From the NCBI RefSeq assembly GCF_000348985.1, contig NC_035922.1:62001-126000 (forward strand): a stretch of DNA of 64,000 nucleotides. Direction: 5' to 3'. The notes under the pieces are model-generated. The model saw nothing but the letters and a program-made list of their open reading frames with translations. It had not been told where the DNA came from and made no database searches. Positions within the stretch are counted from its first letter, which is position 1, and every line of letters starts with the position of its first letter. This document shows positions 1 to 8,262 of this stretch, piece after piece. The position numbers and the translations under genes were made by a program. This stretch comes from Huiozyma naganishii CBS 8797. Lineage: Eukaryota > Ascomycota > Saccharomycetes > Saccharomycetales > Saccharomycetaceae.

Positions 1-181
1 GCCAAAGACAAGGGACGAAAGTTGCTCATTTGATATATAAAGATGCCCGAGGTCCTTCAAGAGTAATGGCATAGTGCAAGAGTGTTTGTCTCCTCTCTGT
101 TAGGAGTTTGTTCCCATCAGCTACTGTTGTACAATAACCAACACACTAAGTTCATCCCCCCCCATAATAAAAACAAACACA

Positions 182-970
182 ATGCAATACTACGAAAAGG
201 CTTTGCACATTCTAATGAAATCGCCCTGCACGGACGAAATGATCCAGTATCTAACGCGTGTGACGCTAAAGGTGCTACCTAACACACCTGCGCAGCAATA
301 TCCAAGTCCACCAAGTTCCCCCACGGAGCTTTCTGGGAAGGAGCCTCGTCTACCCTCTCTAAGGACGTTCATCACGAAGCTGGTCAGATACACAAACGTT
401 TACACGCCTACGCTGCTCACTACCGTTTGCTACTTGAACAAGTTGAAGAGGATACTGCCCAAGGACGCTAAGGGTTTGCCATCCACGATCCACAGGCTCT
501 TCCTTGCGTGTCTGATACTGAGTGCCAAATACCACAACGACTCGTCGCCGCTAAACAAACACTGGGCCAAGTACACGGATGGGTTGTTCTCCCTAGAGGA
601 TATCAATCTGATGGAGAGGCAGTTACTGAACCTGTTGAACTGGGACCTACGCGTCGAACAGGAGGACCTTATCCTTGACTTGCAAACGTTGCTCGAGCCA
701 ATCAGAGACCACGTTGTCGCTACCCAGATCCAGATCAAGAAGAGACAGCAGCGCTCGTCTCCAGTGGCGCAGCAGCTGTCGAACGCCAAGCTGTTCGACT
801 ACCAGCGGAACTACTCCGTAGCGTCCAACCTGAGCTCCAGCTCGACGCTGGTTGGCCAGTCGAGGAGCGGCAGTTCGAGCAGCATAAATCTGAAGAGCCA
901 GAGGCCTGCAGACATATGGCAGGACTCCGATCCGCGGGGCTACGCGTGGAGATTGGAGCAGCAGGTATGA
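182..970 (+). CDS. PCL1: PCL1-like Pho85 cyclin
   Basis: A 262-residue cyclin of the PCL1/PCL2/PCL9 group, whose members activate the kinase Pho85 in G1 and help bud morphogenesis. The cyclin box spans roughly residues 60-165 and carries family signatures: TPTLLTTVCYLNKLKRI, then HRLFLACLILSAKYHNDSS, then NKHWAKYTDGLFSL and the LLNWDLRV segment. A Pro/Ser-rich YPSPPSSP stretch precedes the box and a Ser-rich tail follows it. This pattern, and the length (PCL1 about 279 residues), fit PCL1 better than PCL2 from memory of both proteins. The start is the first ATG, preceded by an A-rich leader. In S. cerevisiae PCL1 is an SBF target. Only 181 bases of its promoter are in the window; GACGAAA near base 15 is one mismatch from an SCB. 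It is not next to YGR237C in S. cerevisiae, so a synteny break lies to its right. The family is certain; the paralogue is likely. Confidence 0.82.
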   Translation: MQYYEKALHILMKSPCTDEMIQYLTRVTLKVLPNTPAQQYPSPPSSPTELSGKEPRLPSLRTFITKLVRYTNVYTPTLLTTVCYLNKLKRILPKDAKGLPSTIHRLFLACLILSAKYHNDSSPLNKHWAKYTDGLFSLEDINLMERQLLNLLNWDLRVEQEDLILDLQTLLEPIRDHVVATQIQIKKRQQRSSPVAQQLSNAKLFDYQRNYSVASNLSSSSTLVGQSRSGSSSSINLKSQRPADIWQDSDPRGYAWRLEQQV

Positions 971-1451
971 TCCAGCCCCCCCCCCCTACTTCCCCTCACA
1001 CATACGCATTAGGTGAATGCACACACAAGTTCGTCACACAGGTTCATCACACTTCAGGTTTTAGTTTTATATTATACATCGTTCATAATAATAATAACAA
1101 CAATAGTTATAGAATACTTAGCAACCGCGATCAGGGCAGACCTGCTGTATCTGCTAGCAACCCGCTGGCCACAAGGTGCTGCCCAGGAGAGAACCCGCTC
1201 GCTTGCCGGTTTCTGGCTTAGCCAACACTGCAGTGCTATACCCTTCCAGGTAATAGTGCTACCGGTAAGCAGGTAATGTAATATTTAACCAACTGCACCC
1301 GTGCACCACAGCGTTAAAGAGGCAAACGTGTCCCGAAAGGGAAATTGTGCGCGCGAATTTCCCGTCGTTCGAGCCCCGATTTCCCGCTTCCCGGCCGTAT
1401 AAGAAGAGCGGACCTGGCGCTGGATCAAGCCATGGGTCTTGGCGGGTTGCT
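971..1451. other. Intergenic region after PCL1
   Basis: No convincing gene. It begins with a C-run and contains an AT-rich stretch with AATAAT repeats near 1088-1100, probably the PCL1 3' end. A GC-richer stretch follows, then a TATA-like GTATAAGA near 1396 that could serve the next ORF. Short reading frames here have no recognisable content. Confidence 0.5.
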
Positions 1452-1502
1452 ATGTCGTCTCAGGGGGTCGGTAGACGGTGGCGTAGCTTAGGTGCAATTT
1501 TG

Positions 1503-1934
1503 ATGGTGAAGGCAGCGAAAAAAAGAGTGAACAGGCGAGCGAGGGAGGAGCCAGAGGAGGACACTGACGCCTCGACGGTCGAGCAGACGTCGAGCGGGTC
1601 GAGCGTCGAAGAAACCGAGGAGGAGTCCGAGCAAGAATCGGAGCAGGAATCTGAAGAAGAGGAAGAACCCCCCAAGAAGAGCAAGAAGAGTAAGAAGCGG
1701 GTGCCCAAAGCTGCAGAAAAAACCGCAGTGAAGCCAAAGAGCTCGAAGAAAAAGAAAATGAAGGTCAAGCCGATGGTCAAGCCGCTGGAACAGCCCAAGA
1801 AACGGTCGATACTGTCCTTCGGTAAAAGGAGCGGTTCTGGTGACAAGTTAGCGAAGAACAAGAAGAAGAAGAAGAAGGTCGTCCAGAGGGAGAGATCTCT
1901 GTTCATGAAAATCTTTACCAGTTTCTCCGTCTGA
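1503..1934 (+). CDS. Unrecognised Lys/Glu-rich small protein
   Basis: I do not recognise this gene. From the ATG at 1503 it encodes 143 residues; an in-frame ATG at 1452 would give 160. After a short basic segment (VKAAKKRVNRRAREE) comes an acidic Ser/Glu tract (about residues 15-55). Alternating KKSKKSKK and poly-Lys tracts follow, then a hydrophobic tip, RSLFMKIFTSF. Charge segregation like this is typical of disordered nuclear or nucleolar proteins, but low-complexity Lys/Glu frames can also open by chance. A TATA-like element near 1396 and a short 3' gap before the YGR237C promoter are compatible with a gene. It lies at the junction between the PCL1 segment and the chromosome VII-like block. 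Coding status is probable rather than certain. Confidence 0.5.
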   Translation: MVKAAKKRVNRRAREEPEEDTDASTVEQTSSGSSVEETEEESEQESEQESEEEEEPPKKSKKSKKRVPKAAEKTAVKPKSSKKKKMKVKPMVKPLEQPKKRSILSFGKRSGSGDKLAKNKKKKKKVVQRERSLFMKIFTSFSV

Positions 1935-2381
1935 GCACGCTGCTGTCGGGCCATCTTGGCTCCACTGTTTTTGCCCTTCTAAAACTGCGGCAGTGCAAAA
2001 GTCGATCCAAGGTGTGGTGTCTGTGCGTGGCACTCAGCATAACATCTTCAAAAATCAAAGAAATTTTAATATATCATCTATAATACGTAATAATAATGCC
2101 ATAATAACCAAACTTTCGGCATTCTGATCCTTATCCTTTCCCCATCAGTACCAAAGACCAAACGGCCCCCTCGTACCTCCAGGGGGGAGACCAACAAAGT
2201 CGAGAAAGTAGTGAATATATCTCTGAACAGGTACAAGAAAAAAAAAAAGACCCTTTTATGATATTTGATAATCTATCGCCCCTCTTAACGTAAGCAGAGG
2301 AACCACACGGCATCTTACCGTTCCACCCGATTTAAACGAGTCTTAGAAGTACACTAGCCGGCGGGGGGTATTTTATTACAG
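1935..2381. other. Promoter region of YGR237C orthologue
   Basis: No gene seen. It contains an AT-rich stretch with AATATATC and AATAATAATG near 2070-2097, a 12-base A tract near 2238, and a G-run just before the ATG at 2382. No specific factor site is convincing. Confidence 0.5.
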
Positions 2382-4688
2382 ATGTCGCAATCCGCGTCCG
2401 AGAAGAGACCGGGGAAAGTTTGGTACAACAGGCATATCTCTTTCGATGATTTGGCCCCGAGTCTAATCGACGACGAGATCAAGCTAATCAAGGAAAACAA
2501 TAGACATGTGGGCTTCAATAACAAGTACATTCACGTTCCACCGCAGTACAACCCACTGTACAATGGTGGTGGCGGTGGCAGTGGTGGCGGTGACGGGACA
2601 AAACCAAGGCGGTCTTCCGGTTCCGCTGGTGAATCTGTCGGGACAGGACGTAATGCGTCCGCTCGGAACTATCTGCTGGCGAACACTCAATTGATGACCG
2701 CAGCGGGACGGTCTAGGAGTGCGTCCCCCTTTGCAAGGAGGGGCAAGCCCGTCAATGTCAGGGCGCCGACTCCGAGGTTGCCTCCCCCTCGGGGTCCGCC
2801 AGTGATAAAGAAAACAGGCAGAGCGATCGATGAGCAGGACGCAATTGCGGACGTGGACATATCCAACATGGATGACGACTTGGAGAGACGTATAAATCAT
2901 GACACGAAGGAGAACACGCAGTCGAATTCGGGTTCTAAATATGGGTACACGCAGTCGCTCTTCTCGAACTTAAACGAGGTGGAAGATAGAGCAGAGAACA
3001 AGAAGCGTGGAGAATTGGTCTCTGGGGTTGCAACTGCTCAAGTGACTCCTGATAAATCCCGGAGGAAATCCTTTGCAAACATGACCAACGAGGAGCTGGC
3101 CGCCCTGGAGGACTACTACACTTCAAAGGGGAGATCGTCCGCGACTAAAATGGAAAACTTCGACTTCTCGGAACAAAATACAATATTGTACGACTCACCA
3201 ACGCAGAACAGTAGTGCCATGGCTCTGGAGCTCTCGGATAAGCTGGCCCCCACGTACCCGTCAAGTCCATCGGTAACGCACAGGGCAATCTCGCTGACGA
3301 TCCAAAATTATAAATTTACTGAGTACGTCACTGGAATACAAAAGAGAATACCCATCAAGGACCAAAAGGAGCGAAGGTCCTCCCTGCGGGTGGTGAACTG
3401 TTACATAAGTGGTAGAAGGTACACCTGGTCGTCTGTAGACTGGTATGTCGAAAACCTGGCGAAAGACGGGGACCATTTGATTATAATGACGTCGATCCCC
3501 AACTTCGAGGACAAAATTGACTCGATAGTCTACAAGGAGAAAAGGCAAAAGAAGAAAGCGGATAACTACAAGAAAATGATGGGTGAGACCACCGCCAACA
3601 ACATTATCAGCACGAAACCAGACGAACAAAGAGTACTGTCCAAGGGTATCCGTTTGCAAGCGATCCACGAGGAGTCCAAAACGGCAGCAAAATCCATCCT
3701 TGAATACTATGCGGCAAGATTGGAGGATAAAATTGTCAAAGTCACCGTGGAGCTGGTGAAAGAGGATTCGACAAAGAATGCCATCACTCAGGTCGCAGCT
3801 TTATATAAACCGCATTTGCAGGTCATCAGTACCGTCAGTACAAACGTCCAAATCAAGTTCAGAAACGGTAACGTGAAATTACCGTTCTTCATTACGAAAC
3901 ACTATCCGATGCCGGAGTTCATTGTACCCTTCGAGTTCATCGACCCTCGGAAATTAGTCAAAGATGACATGGCTGTTTTCCAGCCGGTCAACAAAGACAA
4001 CAGACTAGAATGGCTGGACACTGTGATCAAGGACACTTTGGAGAACCCATTCATAAAACAGCACCACTATGAACAGCGAGCCATGGAATCCGACGACGAG
4101 TCTCCGAACGGTTCGAGGGAATCGGTCGCTTCCGTCAACGAATACTTCCCTATCTCTCCAGAGACTCAAAAGAAGATCCAGCTGTTTGAAGAGATAGGGT
4201 ACGTGATCCCGAAGACATCTAGAGATATCCTGATGGAAGATCTAAATTTCATGTTCGACAAGGACGGGAAACGGTTGACCCCTACGTCTACGTCACGGAG
4301 ACTATCTAGAGTTCAGATCGGCGCCGAGAACAGCATCTACAAGGTCAAGTCGATGATCGACGACAGCGCGAGCCTCGATTCTAACTTGAGGAAGACCAAG
4401 TCAGTCACAGTGGGGCACCAATCACACAAGTTTCATAACTCGCTTTCTGCGACAACCTCGAACAGGACAAAGATCTCAAGTGCCCCGCTGTCAAAGGCCA
4501 AAAGTTTGGATGTAGCGACGCACCACTCCTCGTCTAGGGGATCAGGGCGTCGTTTGCCTCTGTCGCCCACCTCCAGTAAGAGTCGTGTGAAGACGACCAC
4601 TAAAAAGTCCGCAGAAAAGAAATCAAAGGACAAGCCCAAGAAGAAGAAAACTGGGCTGGGGTCTATGTTCAACAAGCTATTCAAGTAA
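2382..4688 (+). CDS. YGR237C orthologue, uncharacterised
   Basis: A 768-residue protein placed as YGR237C (about 785 residues in S. cerevisiae) by position next to SPG1 and by size. Its molecular function is not known to me. The N-terminus (KVWYNRHISFDDLAP, residues 13-27) is followed by a Gly-rich and Ser/Pro-rich disordered region to about residue 290. A folded region follows (about 300-560) with the pattern SSVDWYVENLAKDGDHLIIMTSIPN, then AAKSILEYYAARL, then a beta-like IVKVTVELVKE. That resembles a universal-stress-protein/Rossmann-like fold, which is my inference. The C-terminus is basic and disordered and ends in a short hydrophobic cap, SMFNKLFK. The start is the first ATG after upstream stops. 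Confidence 0.8.
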   Translation: MSQSASEKRPGKVWYNRHISFDDLAPSLIDDEIKLIKENNRHVGFNNKYIHVPPQYNPLYNGGGGGSGGGDGTKPRRSSGSAGESVGTGRNASARNYLLANTQLMTAAGRSRSASPFARRGKPVNVRAPTPRLPPPRGPPVIKKTGRAIDEQDAIADVDISNMDDDLERRINHDTKENTQSNSGSKYGYTQSLFSNLNEVEDRAENKKRGELVSGVATAQVTPDKSRRKSFANMTNEELAALEDYYTSKGRSSATKMENFDFSEQNTILYDSPTQNSSAMALELSDKLAPTYPSSPSVTHRAISLTIQNYKFTEYVTGIQKRIPIKDQKERRSSLRVVNCYISGRRYTWSSVDWYVENLAKDGDHLIIMTSIPNFEDKIDSIVYKEKRQKKKADNYKKMMGETTANNIISTKPDEQRVLSKGIRLQAIHEESKTAAKSILEYYAARLEDKIVKVTVELVKEDSTKNAITQVAALYKPHLQVISTVSTNVQIKFRNGNVKLPFFITKHYPMPEFIVPFEFIDPRKLVKDDMAVFQPVNKDNRLEWLDTVIKDTLENPFIKQHHYEQRAMESDDESPNGSRESVASVNEYFPISPETQKKIQLFEEIGYVIPKTSRDILMEDLNFMFDKDGKRLTPTSTSRRLSRVQIGAENSIYKVKSMIDDSASLDSNLRKTKSVTVGHQSHKFHNSLSATTSNRTKISSAPLSKAKSLDVATHHSSSRGSGRRLPLSPTSSKSRVKTTTKKSAEKKSKDKPKKKKTGLGSMFNKLFK

Positions 4689-4885
4689 CCTGCCATACCT
4701 CCTACTATTGCACTGTTGGTACTGTTTCTTCTTGAAGAGGGTGCACGCACGGCTGTATCAACTATGTCGTACATTTGGGACCCCGTAATCAGGGGACTCG
4801 CTGATATAACGTGACATGACATCCCCTCTCCGGATCTCTCGCAGCCTTGCTTGGAAGGGCTGGCAGTGGTTATGTTACGATGTGA

Positions 4886-4893
4886 TATAAAAA
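4886..4893 (+). promoter_or_regulatory. TATA box upstream of SPG1
   Basis: TATAAAAA lies about 107 bases before the SPG1 ATG, a normal yeast TATA distance. It fits a stress- or starvation-regulated, TATA-containing promoter, as expected for a stationary-phase gene. Confidence 0.6.
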
Positions 4894-4992
4894 AGGTGCG
4901 TACCCCTCCCATCGCGGTGGCATACTTTGTTTTACGTCTGCCCATCTCCTTGTTGGAAGAAAGGTGAAGCAAGAGATTCAGCGAAGATTACA

Positions 4993-5274
4993 ATGAGACT
5001 CGATTCTAAAGTTTATTCGGAAGCACAGATGGCAGCGCGGATGCCTCGGTTCAAGTACCTGATGGTTGGGCTCGTCTGCGGTGCCGTCGTGCCCACAATG
5101 TACGCCCGGCATTATAACTTACCGCATTTTGATTTCCAGACGATGAAAGAAGAGATGAAAGTGCTCCCCAGGCAGGAGCAGAATGTGCCGCAGGTAACGC
5201 ATATCCGGCATGGGCTGGCACCCATCGAGGATGAGGATGCGGACACATACCTATTAATGTCGTCCATCATGTAA
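4993..5274 (+). CDS. SPG1: Spg1, stationary-phase mitochondrial protein
   Basis: A 93-residue protein matching S. cerevisiae Spg1 (95 residues), which is needed for survival in stationary phase at high temperature and localises to mitochondria. Shared features are the N-terminal DSKVYSEAQ motif, a single hydrophobic segment at about residues 18-33 (YLMVGLVCGAVVPTMYA), a polar middle, and the conserved C-terminus YLLMSSIM. The start is the first ATG in frame; longer versions need non-ATG codons. Its position between the YGR237C orthologue and MIC26 matches S. cerevisiae. Biochemical function is unknown. Confidence 0.88.
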   Translation: MRLDSKVYSEAQMAARMPRFKYLMVGLVCGAVVPTMYARHYNLPHFDFQTMKEEMKVLPRQEQNVPQVTHIRHGLAPIEDEDADTYLLMSSIM

Positions 5275-5616
5275 AATGGCATACAGCAAAGAGGTGAAGA
5301 AAAGTCCACGGATGTTTCACCCTTCACCTCTCCCTCCTCTTCCCCCACACACACATGCATCACACTTGCACATGGATATATCCCATTTATGCTCAACACA
5401 TCGTCCGTATACATATATATATATGAATGTATGAGTGTATGTAACGTACACTCTCATAGTGATATTGTTATTCGTCTTTTATAATTTGTCAAGTTGTGAA
5501 CCGGTGACGGAGAGTCAAGATATCAGGACCTGTGCAGCGACGAGCGATGCAGGCGGTACTTTTACGGTAAACCGCAACCAGAGGATGGGCAAGTAGGATC
5601 TGAGGGTGCGCGGGAA
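5275..5616. other. SPG1-MIC26 intergenic region
   Basis: It holds a C/CA-rich tract with CACACACA near 5347, a TA-rich stretch (ATACATATATATATATG) near 5408, and a short upstream ATG frame at 5547-5570. The MIC26 frame is open from 5500 but has no in-frame ATG before 5617 (see findings). Confidence 0.6.
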
Positions 5617-6078
5617 ATGGGTGTTTCCGGGAAGCTGACCTCTATGATCCACGACGGGAGAGTGTCCCTGTTGGGACTATTCAAGAGCACTGAGACAAAA
5701 GTGGACGAGTTGAGCAAGCAGTACACGAGGGAGGAGCAGGCTGTTGCGCAGAGGGTGAAGTCCGCGTACAGGGATCCACCGGGTACTCTCGTTCCTGGGG
5801 TTTCCTACGCGGTGCTAGCAATGATGGCCGGTTCTATAGTCACCAAACGGTACTCTTGGCCACTGCGGGTTTTCGTCCCATTTGGTGCTGGTCTTGTAGC
5901 CCTGGATTACAGCTTGCCCCTGACTATGGGTGCTCTACGGGACAGGGTCTACAACTGGGAGCAAGCCAGTTTCCCAGTGCTGACGAAGAAACAAGACGAG
6001 ATTGCCATGGAGCTGAGAGAGGGATGGAAGGACTGTAAAGACTTCTGGGGCAAAATCCAGGAAAAGATTGGTAAGTGA
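5617..6078 (+). CDS. MIC26: Mic26-type MICOS subunit (apolipoprotein O-like), N-terminus uncertain
   Basis: From the first ATG this encodes 153 residues of the apolipoprotein O/MICOS Mic26-Mic27 family, which shapes cristae junctions in the mitochondrial inner membrane. Family features are the amphipathic lead-in (STETKVDELSKQYTREE), the DPPGTLVPGVSYAVLAMMAGSIVTKRYSWPLRVFVPFGAGLVALDYSLP region split here into two hydrophobic segments (about residues 55-72 and 78-98), and a charged C-terminal helix. S. cerevisiae Mic26 and Mic27 are about 233 residues, so this is short. The same frame stays open upstream to 5500 and encodes a family-like RRYFY motif just before the ATG, so the true start is probably upstream and blocked by a one-base shift. 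Convergence with YHB1 matches YGR235C/YGR234W and supports Mic26 over Mic27. Confidence 0.78.
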   Translation: MGVSGKLTSMIHDGRVSLLGLFKSTETKVDELSKQYTREEQAVAQRVKSAYRDPPGTLVPGVSYAVLAMMAGSIVTKRYSWPLRVFVPFGAGLVALDYSLPLTMGALRDRVYNWEQASFPVLTKKQDEIAMELREGWKDCKDFWGKIQEKIGK

Positions 6079-6396
6079 GGGTGTAGTGGCATTGCGAACG
6101 GAGATGGCCCCCCTCCCCCCGCCCTGTAGATATGTATGTAAAGATGTTGACGATGTGGGTTTTACTTAAATAAGAACAAGTTAAAGTTTGAAACGTTGTA
6201 ATCGTGCAATGTAATGTTTTATTGAGTGATGGGACCAGGCTGACTTAGTGGCAGTAACATAATAATATAATAGTAGTATAAAAGTATTAACAGTAGTGGT
6301 GGTACGAGTAGCGATAGGTAATAAATAGTGAACGGCTACTGCTGCCAGTCCGATGAGCCGTTATAAGATATGAGTCGTCAGTGTTTATTTTGCGGT
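6079..6396. other. MIC26/YHB1 convergent 3' region
   Basis: Two genes end towards each other here. It contains a C-run near 6108-6120 and AT-rich stretches (AATAATATAATAGTAGTATAAAAG near 6261-6283) suited to 3'-end formation for both. No gene seen. Confidence 0.55.
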
Positions 6397-7605
6397 TTAC
6401 TTCTTCAAGCCGACGTCGACGGTGGACATCTTTGGACCGAAAGGTTCGTAGTGGATCGTGTCGTCCTTGTGTTCCAAAGTCTTCAAGTTTTCGATCATGG
6501 ACGACATGAACTCTAGGGACCCGCAGATGTAGACGTCCGCGTGGCTTGGGACGTTGGTCTTCAAGAACGTTGGGTTGATGCGCTCGCTGACGTTTGTATG
6601 TGTGTAGAAGACCTTGGGGTTCTTGGCCTTTGCTAGCAGAGCGGCCACTTGTTTGGGGAAAGCCTGGTGTTCCTCTGAGTGCGAGGATTGGATCCAGTAG
6701 ATTGGTCTTTCAGGGTTAGCGTTGATCTGGGTCTCTAGCATGGCTAGCAGTGGGGTGACACCGACACCGGAGGATAGTAGCACCAATGGGATCTCGTTCT
6801 GCTTCAACAGCTTCTCGTCCAATGCGAAGTCACCAGCTGGGGCACTCAACTTGATTTGGTCGCCCACTTGGACTTCGTTGTGCAAGAACTCGGAGACAAG
6901 ACCTGGAGGGTTGTTGACGGAGGTCTCTAGCTTGCAGGCAAACTTGATACCCTTGTCAGTGTTGACAGAGCAGATGGAGTAGTGACGTAGAGCATCGTAC
7001 TGGTTGTTGTCTCTAGTTGGGTGCGTGTTGACCGTGATGTACTGGCCGGCGACGATGGGCACTTTGCTCAGGTCGACACCGGACCCGTCGACTGGGGCAG
7101 CGGTGAACTCATAGATATCCTTAGCGACCAATTCTTTGGCCACGACGGTGAATGGTTTCCAATCTGGCCACGCTTCAGCGTCGTACATTTCCTTTTCGAC
7201 CTGGATGAAAACGTCAGCGATGGCGCCGTAGGCCTCCCCCCAAGCGGAGATGATCTCTGGAGTAGCAGCGTCCCCCAAAGTCTTCTTGATAGCCTTTAGG
7301 AGGTACTCACCGACGATTGGGTAGTGTTCTGGCTTGATCTGTAGGGCACGGTGCTTGAAACCGATCTGTCTCACGTGACCGAGCAGAGGAGTCAAGTCGT
7401 CGATGTTCTTAGCGGCGGCCAAGACGGTGGTAGCCAGAGCGGTTGGTTGGGCGCCCTTCTTCTGGTTGGTCTTGTTGAAGATGTTTAGCAGTTCAGTGTG
7501 CTCAGTCAACATCATCCCGTAGAAACATCTGGTGATCTCAGCACCACGTTCCTCCAAAGCTGGGATGGTGGCCTTGACCAAGTCACGAGTAGCTTGTGAT
7601 AGCAT
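6397..7605 (-). CDS. YHB1: Flavohemoglobin (nitric oxide dioxygenase)
   Basis: A 402-residue protein (S. cerevisiae Yhb1 399) that converts nitric oxide to nitrate using O2 and NAD(P)H, protecting cytosol and mitochondria from nitrosative stress. The globin domain covers about residues 1-140, with the IGFKHRALQIKPEHYPIVGEYL helix holding the proximal haem His. An FAD-binding ferredoxin-reductase-like barrel follows (about 150-260) with the RHYSICS flavin motif. The NAD domain has GVGVTPLLAMLE and the C-terminal YICGSLEFM and YEPFGP motifs. The start MLSQATRDLVKATIPALEE matches the family, and longer upstream frames lack homology. A TATA-like element (GTATATAAG on the gene strand) lies near 7740-7748, about 140 bases upstream. 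Confidence 0.97.
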   Translation of the reverse strand: MLSQATRDLVKATIPALEERGAEITRCFYGMMLTEHTELLNIFNKTNQKKGAQPTALATTVLAAAKNIDDLTPLLGHVRQIGFKHRALQIKPEHYPIVGEYLLKAIKKTLGDAATPEIISAWGEAYGAIADVFIQVEKEMYDAEAWPDWKPFTVVAKELVAKDIYEFTAAPVDGSGVDLSKVPIVAGQYITVNTHPTRDNNQYDALRHYSICSVNTDKGIKFACKLETSVNNPPGLVSEFLHNEVQVGDQIKLSAPAGDFALDEKLLKQNEIPLVLLSSGVGVTPLLAMLETQINANPERPIYWIQSSHSEEHQAFPKQVAALLAKAKNPKVFYTHTNVSERINPTFLKTNVPSHADVYICGSLEFMSSMIENLKTLEHKDDTIHYEPFGPKMSTVDVGLKK

Positions 7606-8262
7606 ATTTTGTTGTGTGGTGTGCGGTGTGTGTATGTGATAAACCTTTTGGTTACTGTGATACTCTACAGTCCAAGATACAAGAGAGAACCTGAACTGGA
7701 ACGACGATGAGATGCAATAATGCTCGATTATCGCCCTGCTTATATACACAACATTTCCTCGAGCATCTTCCCAGCTCAACCAGTTCCGCACTGTCTGTAC
7801 GAGACACCGTCCCCAGAAAAGAAATCAACAGCATCAACAACCCCACCCACTACTACTACTACAACCCCACGCCAGCTTGATGCATTGTCGACGATCATTT
7901 CCGAGGGTTGCCTCACGCCTCGAGCCTCGTAACTTCCTCCGTTTGCAGGCAAACCGGCGTCCCGATTAGTTAACACCCCTCAGATCTCGAAGGCCCCGCC
8001 GATATCTCCGTGCACGGTGTTACCAGCCCCGGAGTTAGCGGGAGCAGGATTTCCTCCGTCTCCGTCTGCGCCGCGGAAGAGGGGTCCCGGGGCCGCTGCG
8101 GGCGGTTCTGGGGCGTGCGGCTGTAGCTCGTATACGTGCGGGAGCGCGCTCTGCGGCGGTTTCTGTGGGCGGGTATGTGTGGGGCACGGGGACGGCAGGT
8201 ACATGATTAGTAATTACTTAATTAATAAGCACCGGCTCGTATAGCGCCAAAACGTCAGTACG
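7606..8262. other. YHB1 promoter and RTT107 3' flank
   Basis: The YHB1 promoter reads leftward and carries a TATA element near 7740-7748 and a CCACCCACTACTACTACTAC tract near 7843-7862. The remainder, 7950-8210, is very GC-rich. Just before the RTT107 stop codon (at 8263) lies a short AT-rich stretch near 8207-8228. I see no gene that I can support. Confidence 0.5.

Noticed and set aside
1120..1280. tRNA gene or tRNA relic downstream of PCL1
   Set aside because: No box A/box B pair and no cloverleaf with a seven-base acceptor stem could be found.
4433..4972. Antisense frame of 179 codons over the end of the YGR237C orthologue
   Set aside because: It is a shadow frame opposite a Ser/Lys-rich tail with no recognisable content.
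7606..7791. 62-residue extension of YHB1
   Set aside because: It lies over the TATA element and promoter and the globin domain starts at the later MLSQATRDLV.
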